54,423 bases of DNA. Source: Methylobacterium sp. J-048. GTDB lineage: Bacteria > Pseudomonadota > Alphaproteobacteria > Rhizobiales > Beijerinckiaceae. The stretch spans positions 1 through 54,423 of the forward strand of contig NZ_JAKSYL010000160.1 of assembly GCF_022829515.1 (NCBI RefSeq), given 5' to 3'. The notes below the pieces were generated by a model. It saw only the letters and a list, made by a program, of their open reading frames with translations. It did no database searches and was not told the DNA's origin. Shown here in pieces: positions 8,697 to 17,552 of this stretch. Made by a program: the position numbers and the translations under genes. The number at the start of each line of letters is the position of its first letter. Within the stretch, counting starts at the first letter, position 1.

Positions 8697-8774
8697 ATGG
8701 TCGCCGCGCGTACCGAGGCTCCGGTCGACGGCGCCACGACCGTGACGATCCAGAGCGACACCGATCCATCATGA
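8697..8774 (+). CDS. Possible 25-residue leader peptide
   Basis: A short ORF whose TGA overlaps the ATG of the following hydrolase (ATGA at 8771-8774). The peptide is hydrophilic (VAARTEAPVDGATT). The overlap suggests translational coupling, but the ORF could be chance. An AAGG lies upstream. Confidence 0.25.
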   Translation: MVAARTEAPVDGATTVTIQSDTDPS

Positions 8775-10000
8775 CCTCGTCGTCCGCGATCCCGGAGCCT
8801 TCGGCCCGCCCCCGCCCGGGGCGCCGACGGGGCACGCGCTGGGGCGTGATCGCCGCAGCCGGCGGCGTCGTGGCGGTCGGCTGCGCCTGGACCGCCACAG
8901 CGCTGATCAACGTCCCCGATCCGGTCACCCTGGCGGCCCTGGCGGTGATCGAGCCGTCCGCGATCGGCCCTTGGTTCCCCAGCCGGGTGGTGCAGGCGCC
9001 CGAGCAGGCCCGCGACCTGGCATTCCGGCCGAGCCCGATCCTCGATCGCGTCCCCTGGAAGGGGAAGCCGGTCCCGCTCGCGACGATGCTGGCGCAGACG
9101 CACACCAACGCCTTCCTGGTGGTGCAGGACGGAATCCTGATCCACGAATGGCAGCGCCCCGACACCGGCCCGGCGACCCTGTTCCCGTCCTGGTCGGTGG
9201 CGAAGTCGATCGTGTCGCTGCTGGTCGGCACCGCGGTGGCGGGCGGCAAGCTCGCCGAGACCGACCGGGTCTCCGCCCTACTGCCCGAGTTGCGCCACGC
9301 CGCGGTGTTCGGCCAGATCACCGTACGCGACCTCCTCGACATGGCGAGCGGGATCGCCGTGCCGGAGAATTACGATCCGCAGCATCCGCTCACCGGCACC
9401 GCCGGGATGTACCTGACCCGGGACATCACCGCCTTCGTGCGCGACAACGCCCATCTTGCGTTCAAGCCCGGCAGCCAGGGCCGCTACCGCAGCATCGACA
9501 CCGAGCTGCTCGGCCTGATCCTGGCGCGGGTCGAGGGCAAGCCGCTGGCGGACCTGCTCTCGGAGCGGATCTGGAAGCCGATGGGCGCCCAGGCCGACGC
9601 CACCTGGAATCTCGACCGGGGCGGGGGTATCGAGAAGGCGTTCTGCTGCATCAACGCTACGCCCCGCGACTTCGCCCGCTTAGGCCTGCTGGTGGCCGAC
9701 CAGGGCCGCGCCGGGCAGAACCGTATCATCCCGGCCCGCTGGATCGACCGGATCGAAACGCCGGCCCGCCGGGCGGTCGATGGCTGGCAGTATTCGGCGC
9801 AGTGGTGGCACGCCCCCGGGGGCGACGACAGCGACATCTCGGCGATCGGCGTCTACGGCCAGTATGTCTACGTCAACCGCGAGACCGGCACCGTGATCGT
9901 GAAGCTCAGCGACCACGGCGCCGAGCAGGACGAGGTCGACACCCTGTCGGTGATGCAGGCCATCGCGGCCGACCTCGGCGCCGGCCGCACCGCCCGCTGA
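8771..10000 (+). CDS. Serine hydrolase, class C beta-lactamase fold
   Basis: A 409-residue protein with an Arg-rich N-terminus and one hydrophobic segment (about 25-46), so it is membrane-anchored with a periplasmic catalytic domain. The SxxK motif is SVAK in FPSWSVAKSIVSLLVG (about residues 141-145), and the second motif is RYRS, a YxS variant of YxN. The third motif (usually HxG/KTG) is unclear; HGAEQ near the end may replace it. Such proteins (EstB/penicillin-binding-protein-like) act as esterases, D-aminopeptidases or transpeptidase-like enzymes. Substrate cannot be told here, and true beta-lactamase activity is not implied. Confidence 0.8.
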   Translation: MTSSSAIPEPSARPRPGRRRGTRWGVIAAAGGVVAVGCAWTATALINVPDPVTLAALAVIEPSAIGPWFPSRVVQAPEQARDLAFRPSPILDRVPWKGKPVPLATMLAQTHTNAFLVVQDGILIHEWQRPDTGPATLFPSWSVAKSIVSLLVGTAVAGGKLAETDRVSALLPELRHAAVFGQITVRDLLDMASGIAVPENYDPQHPLTGTAGMYLTRDITAFVRDNAHLAFKPGSQGRYRSIDTELLGLILARVEGKPLADLLSERIWKPMGAQADATWNLDRGGGIEKAFCCINATPRDFARLGLLVADQGRAGQNRIIPARWIDRIETPARRAVDGWQYSAQWWHAPGGDDSDISAIGVYGQYVYVNRETGTVIVKLSDHGAEQDEVDTLSVMQAIAADLGAGRTAR

Positions 10001-10052
10001 CCTAAGCGCACCGCCCTCCGGCCCTCCAGAGGGCAGGGGCGCAATGAAGCTC

Positions 10053-11447
10053 TCAGGCCTCGGTCGGACCCGCCCCCGAGGCGGGCCGGCGCCGGGCAAG
10101 CTGGAACACGCGTGTCAGCGACCCGACCCGCCCGTTGCGGATGAACCGCCGGCCGACGCTAGCCCAGGCGATGGTCGTCACCGGCGCGGCCGGGTCGACC
10201 AGGGCGCTGAGCGCGCGCGTGTAGTCGAGCACCAGACCCGGGGTCCAGGTCATGGACCGGGCGCCGTTGCGCAGCAGGGCTGCGGCCCAGAATTCCGGGC
10301 TGGTCAGCGCGTTGGCGAGGTTGCGCCAGGGATGCCCGTCGCGGCTGAACGCGCCCTCCACCGCCACGTCCAGGGCGCGGGCGACCGTGGTCGAACAGTT
10401 GCGGCTGATGAAATTGTAGGTGGTGTCCCGGCGATAGGCCTCCCAGAACGCCCGCAGCCGGGCGCCGTCGACGCCGCTCAGCGTGACCGCGACCGTGGCC
10501 TCGCACCAATCCGCGACCTCCTCGCGATGGGACGGCAGGAACCGGCCGGGGACGTCGTTCTCGGGACCGGCGCGCAGGCTCGACCGGAGGTTGGCCGGGG
10601 AACGATCGATCTCCACCGCGGGATAGTGGCTGATATATAGGTCGCCCGCCTGCTCCAGGGCCGCGTGGCCGGTGGAGTACCGCCCCGCCACGTCGACGGA
10701 GGCGACGTAGCGCCGGACCAGCCGCTGTGCGGCGGGTGTGGTGGCCTGTCCGGTCGGGGTCCAGACATAGACCGTCAGGCTGTCCGCCGCCGCCGCGGGT
10801 GCCGGGTCCGGGTCCGGCGCCAGGCGGTGCGTCCGCAGCCCCGCCAGGGCCAGGCGCGCGCCGTTGAGGATGAGGAACATCCCGATGCAGTAGCCGACGG
10901 TGCCGACATACCAGGTCGGCCAGGGCTGCAGGTGGAACAGGCCGAAGGCCACGCCCAGCCCCCCCAGCGCCACCGAGGTCCGCCATTCCGGAAACTTCAG
11001 CAGGCAGGCGAGGACGATCCGGATCGCGCCGTCGACCAGGAAGGCGGTGCCGCACAGCATCGCCAGCAGGAAGAAGCTCGTGGGCGAGGCCATCATGATC
11101 AGGATCGCGGCCACGGACAGGAACAGGCCCTTGAAGACCCGCAGCCGCCGGGCCGCCCCCGCGGCGATCAGGCCGGTGCCGAGCGAGCCGAGGCCGTCGG
11201 CGAGCAGGAGCAGGCCGAACCAGCGTTCCGGAATGTGGACCGCCCCCGCGAAGGCATCGATCATCACGGCCACGCCCAGCAGGGCCAGAGCCACGCCCGC
11301 GGCCAGGATCAGGTGCACATGGCGGCGGACCGCCTCACCGCCGACCAGCACCTGCCAGAGCGGTGCCATCCGGGCATTGCCCCCACGGATCGCATGCTGC
11401 GGATCGGGACCGTCATGCCGGTGCGGCGGGGAGGGGAGATGGGACAT
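10053..11447 (-). CDS. HdeD-like membrane protein with C-terminal permuted papain-like domain
   Basis: The 464-residue product has about six to seven transmembrane helices between residues 45 and 205, resembling HdeD/DUF308 proteins. A soluble C-terminal domain follows. That part has STGHAALEQAG (candidate catalytic His at about 257) and later NFISRNCSTTVARAL (candidate Cys at about 366). His before Cys is the order found in circularly permuted NlpC/P60 or YiiX-like papain folds, so I infer a thiol hydrolase acting on peptide or lipid amides. The start may instead be Met27 (11369). It stands as a single gene; the pairing of domains is the odd feature. Confidence 0.65.
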   Translation of the reverse strand: MSHLPSPPHRHDGPDPQHAIRGGNARMAPLWQVLVGGEAVRRHVHLILAAGVALALLGVAVMIDAFAGAVHIPERWFGLLLLADGLGSLGTGLIAAGAARRLRVFKGLFLSVAAILIMMASPTSFFLLAMLCGTAFLVDGAIRIVLACLLKFPEWRTSVALGGLGVAFGLFHLQPWPTWYVGTVGYCIGMFLILNGARLALAGLRTHRLAPDPDPAPAAAADSLTVYVWTPTGQATTPAAQRLVRRYVASVDVAGRYSTGHAALEQAGDLYISHYPAVEIDRSPANLRSSLRAGPENDVPGRFLPSHREEVADWCEATVAVTLSGVDGARLRAFWEAYRRDTTYNFISRNCSTTVARALDVAVEGAFSRDGHPWRNLANALTSPEFWAAALLRNGARSMTWTPGLVLDYTRALSALVDPAAPVTTIAWASVGRRFIRNGRVGSLTRVFQLARRRPASGAGPTEA

Positions 11448-11658
11448 GACCGGTCGTCTTCGGAAGCGCAGTTGCGGCCCGCACCTTTCACGAGTCGCCT
11501 GAGGACTCTGTTAATGGACTTGCCGCCGCCGCGCCTCCCGGCCTGGTATCCACCAAGCACAAACGGCTTCGCCGAACCACCCGATGGGACACAATCATGG
11601 GCGCGGCACCGGATTCACACGAACCGGTCACCGCTCCCAAGGCTCGCGTCAGCGCAGA

Positions 11659-13365
11659 TCAGTCCTTGCGCACCAGAACCGACGGAACGTCCGATCCGCC
11701 GAGCCCCAGATCCGACAGCTTGTAGGAGATCTGGGCGAAGGCGCCGTAGCGGTCGGTCTCGAACTTGGTCGGGCTGCCGGAGGAGAACGGGAACTTGATA
11801 CGGCCCGAACCGGTCTGCATCCGCCAGTAGCGGCCGCCGACACCGACGCTGACGGTCGGCGTCAGGTCGTACGAGAGGATGCCTTCGGCGAAGTAGCCAT
11901 CGCCGTTGCCCTTTTGCGGGAGCGGGTTGATGTCGGGCCGAAGCCAGTGGCGATCGACTCCGGTGGCGGCGACGACGGGCAGATAGGCGCCTTCCAGGCT
12001 CACCTTGAACCGGTCGAACCGCGCCGCGCCGACGAGGCCGATGCGCAGGGCGTTCCAGCGCAGGTTCTCGGTCAGGACGTTGACGTCGTTCGGCACCGGG
12101 CGGCGCGCGCAGATGGTGCCTCCAGCCACCTGGGTGCAGCCATAGCCGTTGGCCAGCTCAGCGTCGTACTGGTAGCCGACGAACCCGCCCAGGCTGAAGC
12201 CGTCCCGGCGGAGCGCCGTGTAGCCGAGATCGACGACGCCGTAGCTGATGTCGCCGTCTTTGATCCGCGAGAGGGTCTTCGTGTAGGGCCGTATGGCGGG
12301 CGGGAAGTCCTCATCGTAGAGGCTACCGGACGTGACGCCGCCGGAGCCGAGGAAGCCCTTGGCAAACAGGCCCGTCGGGTTGTGGTCGACCCGGGCGAAG
12401 CCCTCGCCGGCATGGGCCTCGGTGCTCTGATAGGTCAACCGGGAATTGACCTGTCCGGGCTTCAGATCGGATCCGAGCGTGTAGCGCGGGCCACCGGAAC
12501 TGTAGAAGTAGCGCAGGCCGCCCTCGAACCCCCAGATGCCGCCCCCCACAGAGGCACCTGCGAACCGCGGAACCTGCACCCCATCGCCGAACCGGTAATT
12601 GAGGCCGACCCGGGTCAGGAATCCGTCCGTCGTGGCGCGCGTGCCGATACGATAACCGAAATCTGGTTCATCGAGGACCGCACGGCTGCCGAGATTGTAG
12701 TACAGGCCCTCGGCCTTGGCGGAGAGATGCTCGCTGAAGGCATATTCGAGGCCGCCGCCGACCACGTAGCCGAGGCGGACGTCACCGCGACGGGCGTCGA
12801 ACCGGGGACCAAAGTCACCGAGGCGCGTTTGCGTCGTGTCGATACGAACGTTGCCGACCGCGAGGCCTCCGGTGGCGTAGACCAGCGTCTGGCCGGCGGT
12901 GAGACCCACCTTCCCGCGCAGGGTCGTGAGATTATCCAGCCGCTGCCCAGCATGCGCAGTGCTGAACCGGTAGGCGCCCCCGCCGACGGCTGGGAAAGTC
13001 CCTTCGCGGGATCCGTAATCCCAGAGGCGGGTGAACTGATAATCCGCCGCGCCGCCGACGAGCAAGTGAGCTCCGAAAAGCCTGTTGTAGCCGATCTCGC
13101 CACCCGCGATGAACGCGCCATCGCTTCCCTTCCGGGTCTCGATGATCGGGCAGCCATCCGCGCCGCGTTTCCCGTTCGGCCCGACGCAATCGAACCGCGT
13201 CGCGCTTTCCAGGTCTCCGTATCCCGCGAACAGACCACTGTAGAACCCGGACCAAACAGGTACATTCCTCGATTCGACGATGCGTCTATTAAAAATATCC
13301 GCCGAGTGCGAGCTATTGATGAGATAGGCTTCGATAATCGCAGCTAAAATAAGTCTCTTCATCAT
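11659..13365 (-). CDS. Outer-membrane beta-barrel protein, two barrel-like halves
   Basis: A 568-residue protein with a signal peptide (about 1-21, ending SSHSA). Residues about 40-260 resemble Omp25/Omp31-type porin-like barrels: GGEIGYNRLFGAHLLVGG, RGKVGLTAGQTLVYATGGLA, and a barrel-closing strand LTRVGLNYRFGD near 255. A second set of amphipathic strands (about 275-565) contains GDISYGVVDLGYTAL and ends with strands typical of omptin-like or other beta-barrels. Two barrels in tandem, or one large barrel, are both possible. The 5' end and upstream DNA are AT-richer than the gene body. Its long gap to the mucR-like gene may hold shared regulation. Confidence 0.75.
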   Translation of the reverse strand: MMKRLILAAIIEAYLINSSHSADIFNRRIVESRNVPVWSGFYSGLFAGYGDLESATRFDCVGPNGKRGADGCPIIETRKGSDGAFIAGGEIGYNRLFGAHLLVGGAADYQFTRLWDYGSREGTFPAVGGGAYRFSTAHAGQRLDNLTTLRGKVGLTAGQTLVYATGGLAVGNVRIDTTQTRLGDFGPRFDARRGDVRLGYVVGGGLEYAFSEHLSAKAEGLYYNLGSRAVLDEPDFGYRIGTRATTDGFLTRVGLNYRFGDGVQVPRFAGASVGGGIWGFEGGLRYFYSSGGPRYTLGSDLKPGQVNSRLTYQSTEAHAGEGFARVDHNPTGLFAKGFLGSGGVTSGSLYDEDFPPAIRPYTKTLSRIKDGDISYGVVDLGYTALRRDGFSLGGFVGYQYDAELANGYGCTQVAGGTICARRPVPNDVNVLTENLRWNALRIGLVGAARFDRFKVSLEGAYLPVVAATGVDRHWLRPDINPLPQKGNGDGYFAEGILSYDLTPTVSVGVGGRYWRMQTGSGRIKFPFSSGSPTKFETDRYGAFAQISYKLSDLGLGGSDVPSVLVRKD

Positions 13366-13948
13366 ACGGTCCGGCTTACATAATTACATTCGATCTAAAT
13401 TAGATCACAATAATTCCTACCATCGCAGAAATTTTTAGGCAAGCTTACCGTAAAATAATCGCTTATTAGCAGAGATTATCGATTTTATTATGAAGATTAA
13501 TAAATTTTTCTCCTTCGCGTCCAATCGACAATGCTGGGACATCCCGAGAAGGGGTGGACAGCGTCGGATCGTGACCTTCCCCGGCGTGCGCACGCCCAGT
13601 CCTTCGTCCCACGGCCCTGATCGTCCGCGAACGAGGGCCCCGGCAGCGGCCGGAGACGCGACAGGTGGCACGCGACGCACACGCGTACTGCGTCGGCATT
13701 CACGAATGAACGATATTTGCCACCAGCCCAAAGATTGGCAACCTCGTGTTGAGATCGTAGAGCAAAAATTGCTCAAAGACTATCAAAGGTAAACCCTAGA
13801 CAATTCGTCCCAGTTTCGTATTGTTAGTCGCCAATTTTGGCGGAGCGTCAGCAATCAGGCGGAAGTTCGAGCGATCGGATCCGGTAAAATTATCGGTATT
13901 TCCTCGCATCTAACTTTAACTGCCCTGGATGCGTGAAGCGAGGGGATC
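13366..13948. other. AT-rich divergent regulatory gap
   Basis: A 583-base region between the divergent barrel gene and the mucR-like gene. Its ends, especially 13380-13510 and 13780-13940, are rich in A/T and TpA steps, contrasting with flanking genes. ORFs within it lack ribosome sites. It is a reasonable place for promoters and for MucR binding, since Ros/MucR proteins favour AT-rich DNA and often repress their own genes. This is inference. Confidence 0.45.
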
Positions 13949-14377
13949 ATGAACACTATCGAATTTCACGAAAAGGCACCGGAACCGAATTATGATCTGA
14001 TCAAGTGCACGGCGTCACTGGTCGCTGCTTATGTATCGCGCAACGCGGTGGGTGTTGGCGAACTGCCGGTTTTGATCGACCAGGTTCACACCGCCATCTC
14101 GGTGCTTCAGGGCAGCACCGCCGGCTCGACCTCGGCCTGGACCGGCCCGACGGCCGCGCAGATCGAAGCCTCGATCGGCCAGGACGGCCTGATCAGCTTC
14201 ATCGACGGCCGGCCCTACAAGACGCTCAAGCGGCACCTCACCGCCCACGGCCTCACCCCCGAGCGCTACCGCGCCAAGTTCGGCCTGCCCGCCGACTACC
14301 CGATGGTCGCCCCGAGCTACGCCGAGCGGCGCTCACAGATCGCCAAGGCGATCCAGCTCGGCCACAAGGTCGGCTGA
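13949..14377 (+). CDS. Ros/MucR family transcriptional regulator lacking zinc-ligand cysteines
   Basis: A 142-residue protein of the usual MucR length. The N-terminal half (VAAYVSRNAVGVGELPVLI) is the oligomerisation region. The C-terminal DNA-binding part reads YKTLKRHLTAHGLTPERYRAKFGLP, the diagnostic Ros/MucR sequence. The two cysteines that bind zinc in classical Ros/MucR are absent: the stretch before it is SFIDGRPY. Zinc-free members that keep the fold are known in the family. These proteins act as H-NS-like global regulators of exopolysaccharide, motility and symbiosis or virulence genes, binding AT-rich DNA. The AT-rich upstream gap fits autoregulation. Confidence 0.85.
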   Translation: MNTIEFHEKAPEPNYDLIKCTASLVAAYVSRNAVGVGELPVLIDQVHTAISVLQGSTAGSTSAWTGPTAAQIEASIGQDGLISFIDGRPYKTLKRHLTAHGLTPERYRAKFGLPADYPMVAPSYAERRSQIAKAIQLGHKVG

Positions 14378-14607
14378 ATGCGCGCGCGCGTCCCCACGCG
14401 GGCCAGGCTCCGGTTTTGGGCCGACCGGACCGACCGCGAGGGACGCGCGCCGTGACGATGCGGGGCGCCGGGGCTTGACCCGCCGCGCTCCCGCGCGATC
14501 CTGGAGCGTGCTTCAACCGCGCTCCGCCTGCCGACCGCGGCGTTCTTCGCGGCCGAAGTGGTCCAAACCCGGAGAGCCGATCTCAGGGCGGCCCAAACCG
14601 GTTCCGC

Positions 14608-15633
14608 TCAGCCCTTGGCCACGGCCAGCGTGCCGTCGTCCATCGGGATGAACCGGATGCCGCCCCGGCGCAGCGACGCCACGGCCTGAAGACGGGAGCG
14701 GCTCCCGCGATGCTCGCTGTCCTCCTCCAGACGCCGGACGGTGGAATGCGACAGTCCGCTCGCCTGGGCCAGGTCCATCATCGACCAGTCGAGCAGGGCC
14801 CGGGCCGCGCGCAGATGATGGCCGGTCACGGCCTGGTCGAGGCCCTCGCTCAAAGCCGCCGAGATCGGCATGGGGCTCCGGACCGGGTATTTCAGCCCGC
14901 AGCGTCCGAGATAAGTGCCATCCGGATCCTGAACCGGCATTGAGATGATCTTGAAATGCCACAGTTCGCCGTTGGCGAGGCGCTCATGGGCCATCCCCTG
15001 GAAGAACTCTTGCTTCTCGATCTGCGCCTGAGCGGCCTCCTGAAAAGCACGCCGTTCCTCGGGAACGACCATGACGTACGGGTTGGTGCAGAGATCCTCG
15101 TACGGCTGCCCGTGCAGTTGCGCCACCTCGAAGGGGAATTCGAAGCGGAGATCGAGCCCGATCGAGAAGCACGTGATATGCTCCGTGAGATACAGGGCGC
15201 CCCGCCGCCGCCGCTCCTCTTGCCGCATCTGCGCCATTTGCTCGCGGTCGGTCACATCGAGCGCTGTGCCGTTGACGGCCACGGGCCGGCCGTCTCCGGA
15301 GAAGCGCGCCTTCATCACCAGCGAGAGCACACGCATCGTGCCGTTCGGGCGAATCACCCGGACGATCGTCTCACGCGGGACGTGGCCCTGCCGGACCTCG
15401 CCGAGCGACGGCAGCCGATGCCGGTCCTCCGGATGGACCAGGCTCAGGAGCAGGTCGTAACTCGCCTTCGCGGCATTCGGGACGAGGCCGAGCAGGCGGA
15501 AGAACCCCGGCGACCAGATCTGTTCGCCGCCCATGAGCACCCAGCTCCAGGCCCCGCTCAACCCCCGGCTCTCGGTGATCGTCAGAAATTCCCCGGAGGA
15601 AAAGGTCAGTGCGCTGAGAGCGGAATGAAACAT
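14608..15633 (-). CDS. PAS-domain protein with C-terminal helix-turn-helix
   Basis: A 341-residue regulator. Residues about 15-130 form a PAS_3-like sensor domain (SWVLMGGEQIWSPGFFRLLGL, later NGTALDVTDREQ). A second, weaker PAS-like part covers about 145-250 (FSIGLDLRFEFPFEVAQ, VQDPDGTYLGRCGLKYPV). An XRE-type helix-turn-helix lies at about 270-310 (LRAARALLDWSMMDLAQASG). No kinase or phosphodiesterase domain is present, so it looks like a one-component sensor that binds DNA directly. The ligand is unknown. A 71-codon ORF ends one base before its ATG, suggesting a coupled upstream gene. Confidence 0.75.
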   Translation of the reverse strand: MFHSALSALTFSSGEFLTITESRGLSGAWSWVLMGGEQIWSPGFFRLLGLVPNAAKASYDLLLSLVHPEDRHRLPSLGEVRQGHVPRETIVRVIRPNGTMRVLSLVMKARFSGDGRPVAVNGTALDVTDREQMAQMRQEERRRRGALYLTEHITCFSIGLDLRFEFPFEVAQLHGQPYEDLCTNPYVMVVPEERRAFQEAAQAQIEKQEFFQGMAHERLANGELWHFKIISMPVQDPDGTYLGRCGLKYPVRSPMPISAALSEGLDQAVTGHHLRAARALLDWSMMDLAQASGLSHSTVRRLEEDSEHRGSRSRLQAVASLRRGGIRFIPMDDGTLAVAKG

Positions 15634-15634
15634 C

Positions 15635-15850
15635 TCAGGTCATCTCGATTTCATAGTCTTGCGCGCTGCCATCGATCGAGGCCTTCCCCTGTCGGACCCG
15701 TTCGGCCAAGCCTGTCGTCCGAGACACGGATTGGCGACGCCGATCCCCCGCACCTGCGATCGAAACCCGCTCCTCGGCAGTCGATGCGAGGCTGAGGCGT
15801 GTCGTGTGGTGCGCAACAATCGAACGTGCCCCCTGGATAGATCGATACAC
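15635..15850 (-). CDS. Possible small ORF coupled to the PAS regulator
   Basis: A 71-codon frame starting at GTG 15850 and ending DYEIEMT, with its TGA one base before the ATG of the PAS-HTH gene. The C-terminal half is hydrophilic and plausible as protein. The N-terminal half overlaps AT-richer, less coding-like DNA, so the true start may be internal. No homologue is recognised. Coupling is the main support. Confidence 0.35.
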   Translation of the reverse strand: MYRSIQGARSIVAHHTTRLSLASTAEERVSIAGAGDRRRQSVSRTTGLAERVRQGKASIDGSAQDYEIEMT

Positions 15851-16437
15851 ATCGGCTTCATTCGTACATCATCCTGAAGACACTATGTGTGTCTGCTTTC
15901 TGATTCACCCCGCTCTGCAGGTAGATCGCCTATGCATAAATCTCGGTACTCACCGTTTAAGATCGATAAAACTTGCACGACCGCGCTAACGATTGGCAAG
16001 TTCGCGCGTTTGAGCGACCCGCTTCGATGCCTTATCAACCACGTGACACATTTTGATTAATGTTACACTAAAATGAAATACCGATTGTGCGCAATACACC
16101 GTCCATTTGAGTTAATATTACTGGATGCTTGAGTTTCACCGAATCTGAATGTCACGCGTCACATATGAATATTTCAGAGCTCCGAAAATCGACATCGAAG
16201 CAAGAATCCGTCCATCCGGAACTAGTTGCTGAATAACGGGCGCGCAGCATGCCCCTCACACGCGGTGGTGACCGTGCCGGATCCTGGACTGGATCGGCGG
16301 GCAACGGCGTGGGGACAGCGCCCCATGGCCATTCTCCGGATGGTCCGGCCCGAGCTTGAAGCGATGCGATTGACAGGCCGGGCCGAACGAGTCCCGTCCT
16401 TCCCTGGGCCGGTCCGCGGCCGCATGGGAGAAGCCGC
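15851..16437. other. AT-rich intergenic region upstream of kdgK
   Basis: Nearly 590 bases without a supported gene. Positions 15870-16220 are strikingly AT-rich for this chromosome, with runs such as TTTTGATTAATGTTACAC near 16050. The composition resembles the gap upstream of the mucR-like gene. The right 200 bases are GC-rich again. I see no RNA gene or terminator. Confidence 0.45.
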
Positions 16438-17352
16438 ATGAGGGTCGCCTGCGTCGGCGAGTGCATGGTCGAGTTGTCGGAGCGGCCGGACGGGAGCCTT
16501 GTGCGCGGCTTCGGCGGCGACACGCTCAACACCGCCCTCTACCTCGCCCGGCTCGGCGTGACGGTCGATTACGTGACCGCGCTCGGGGACGATCCCTGGA
16601 GCGACGCGATGGTGGAGGCCTGGGGCCGCGAGGGCATCGGCCTCGGCCGGATCCGCCGGCTGCCGGGCCGGATGCCGGGCCTCTACATCATCCGCACCGA
16701 TGACGCGGGCGAGCGCAGCTTTCATTACTGGCGCGACAGCGCCGCCGCCCGGGATCTGTTCTCGGAGCCGGGCGCCCCGGAGACACGCGCCGCCCTGGAG
16801 GCCAACGACCTCGTCTACGTCTCCGGCATCAGCCTGTCGCTCTACGGGGAAGCCGGGCGCGCGGCGCTCGCCGAGACGCTGTCGGCCCTGCGCGCCCGAG
16901 GCGGCCGGGTCGCGTTCGACACCAACTACCGCCCCCGCGGCTGGCCCGACCGGGAGGTGGCCCGCACCGCGTTCCGGGCGGCCCTGGCGCAGGCGGACGT
17001 GATCTTCGCCTCGGTGGAAGACCTCGACTGGCTCTACGGCGAGGCAGGCGCGGACGAGGTGTTGCGCCATCGCGGCCGCGCCGAGATCGTGCTCAAGACC
17101 TCCAACGGCCCGGTCCCGGTCGCGCGGGTGCTGCACGGGGCGAGCGACATCGCCGTTCCGGCCGGCCCGGTGGAGCGGGTGGTCGACACCACGGCGGCCG
17201 GCGACAGTTTTGCGGCCGGCTACCTCGCGGCCCGCCTCGCCGGGCTGACCCCGGAGGCCGCCGCCGCCGCGGCGCACCGTCTGGCGGGCGCCGTGATCGG
17301 GCATCGTGGCGCCGTGATTCCCCGGGACGCGATGCCGGCCCTGGCATTCTGA
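16438..17352 (+). CDS. kdgK: 2-keto-3-deoxygluconate kinase, PfkB family
   Basis: A 304-residue sugar kinase. The N-terminal signature MRVACVGECMVELSE and the glycine-rich FGGDTLNTALYLARLG match KdgK-type PfkB enzymes. The C-terminal DTTAAGDSFAAGYLA contains the anion hole and the catalytic Asp (about residue 255). It should phosphorylate 2-dehydro-3-deoxygluconate to KDPG using ATP, feeding the Entner-Doudoroff aldolase step. Start ATG 16438 has GGGAGAAG eight bases upstream. It is followed by a palindromic repeat and not by other sugar genes, so it is probably a single-gene unit. Confidence 0.85.
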   Translation: MRVACVGECMVELSERPDGSLVRGFGGDTLNTALYLARLGVTVDYVTALGDDPWSDAMVEAWGREGIGLGRIRRLPGRMPGLYIIRTDDAGERSFHYWRDSAAARDLFSEPGAPETRAALEANDLVYVSGISLSLYGEAGRAALAETLSALRARGGRVAFDTNYRPRGWPDREVARTAFRAALAQADVIFASVEDLDWLYGEAGADEVLRHRGRAEIVLKTSNGPVPVARVLHGASDIAVPAGPVERVVDTTAAGDSFAAGYLAARLAGLTPEAAAAAAHRLAGAVIGHRGAVIPRDAMPALAF

Positions 17353-17363
17353 GTGTTGGGTTT

Positions 17364-17409
17364 CCAAAGGGCTTTGCCCTTTGGCGGGGTTCGGGGGCGG
17401 AGCCCCCGA
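17364..17409 (+). repeat. REP-like double hairpin, family A copy 1
   Basis: There are two hairpins in a row: CCAAAGGGC/GCCCTTTGG at 17364-17384, then TCGGGGGC/GCCCCCGA at 17391-17409. The same arrangement occurs at 27730-27773 (inverted) and 51992-52036. It lies 11 bases after the kdgK stop and may end its transcript. Confidence 0.85.
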
Positions 17410-17552
17410 GGCATCGGGCGAAGCCCGACGGCAGGCCGGGCCGATCGGCCCGCCGCCCTTGAGGCGGGCAAGCGCAGCCGCTACCTGTCCTTTCGGGGGA
17501 TCGATCGCTCCCAGGCAGGATCGCCGCGCATCGAGCGGCCGAGAGGGCACCC

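Noticed and set aside
11584..13347. Plus-strand 587-codon frame opposite the outer-membrane barrel gene
   Set aside because: The minus strand encodes a protein with signal peptide and barrel strands; the plus frame has no recognisable domain.
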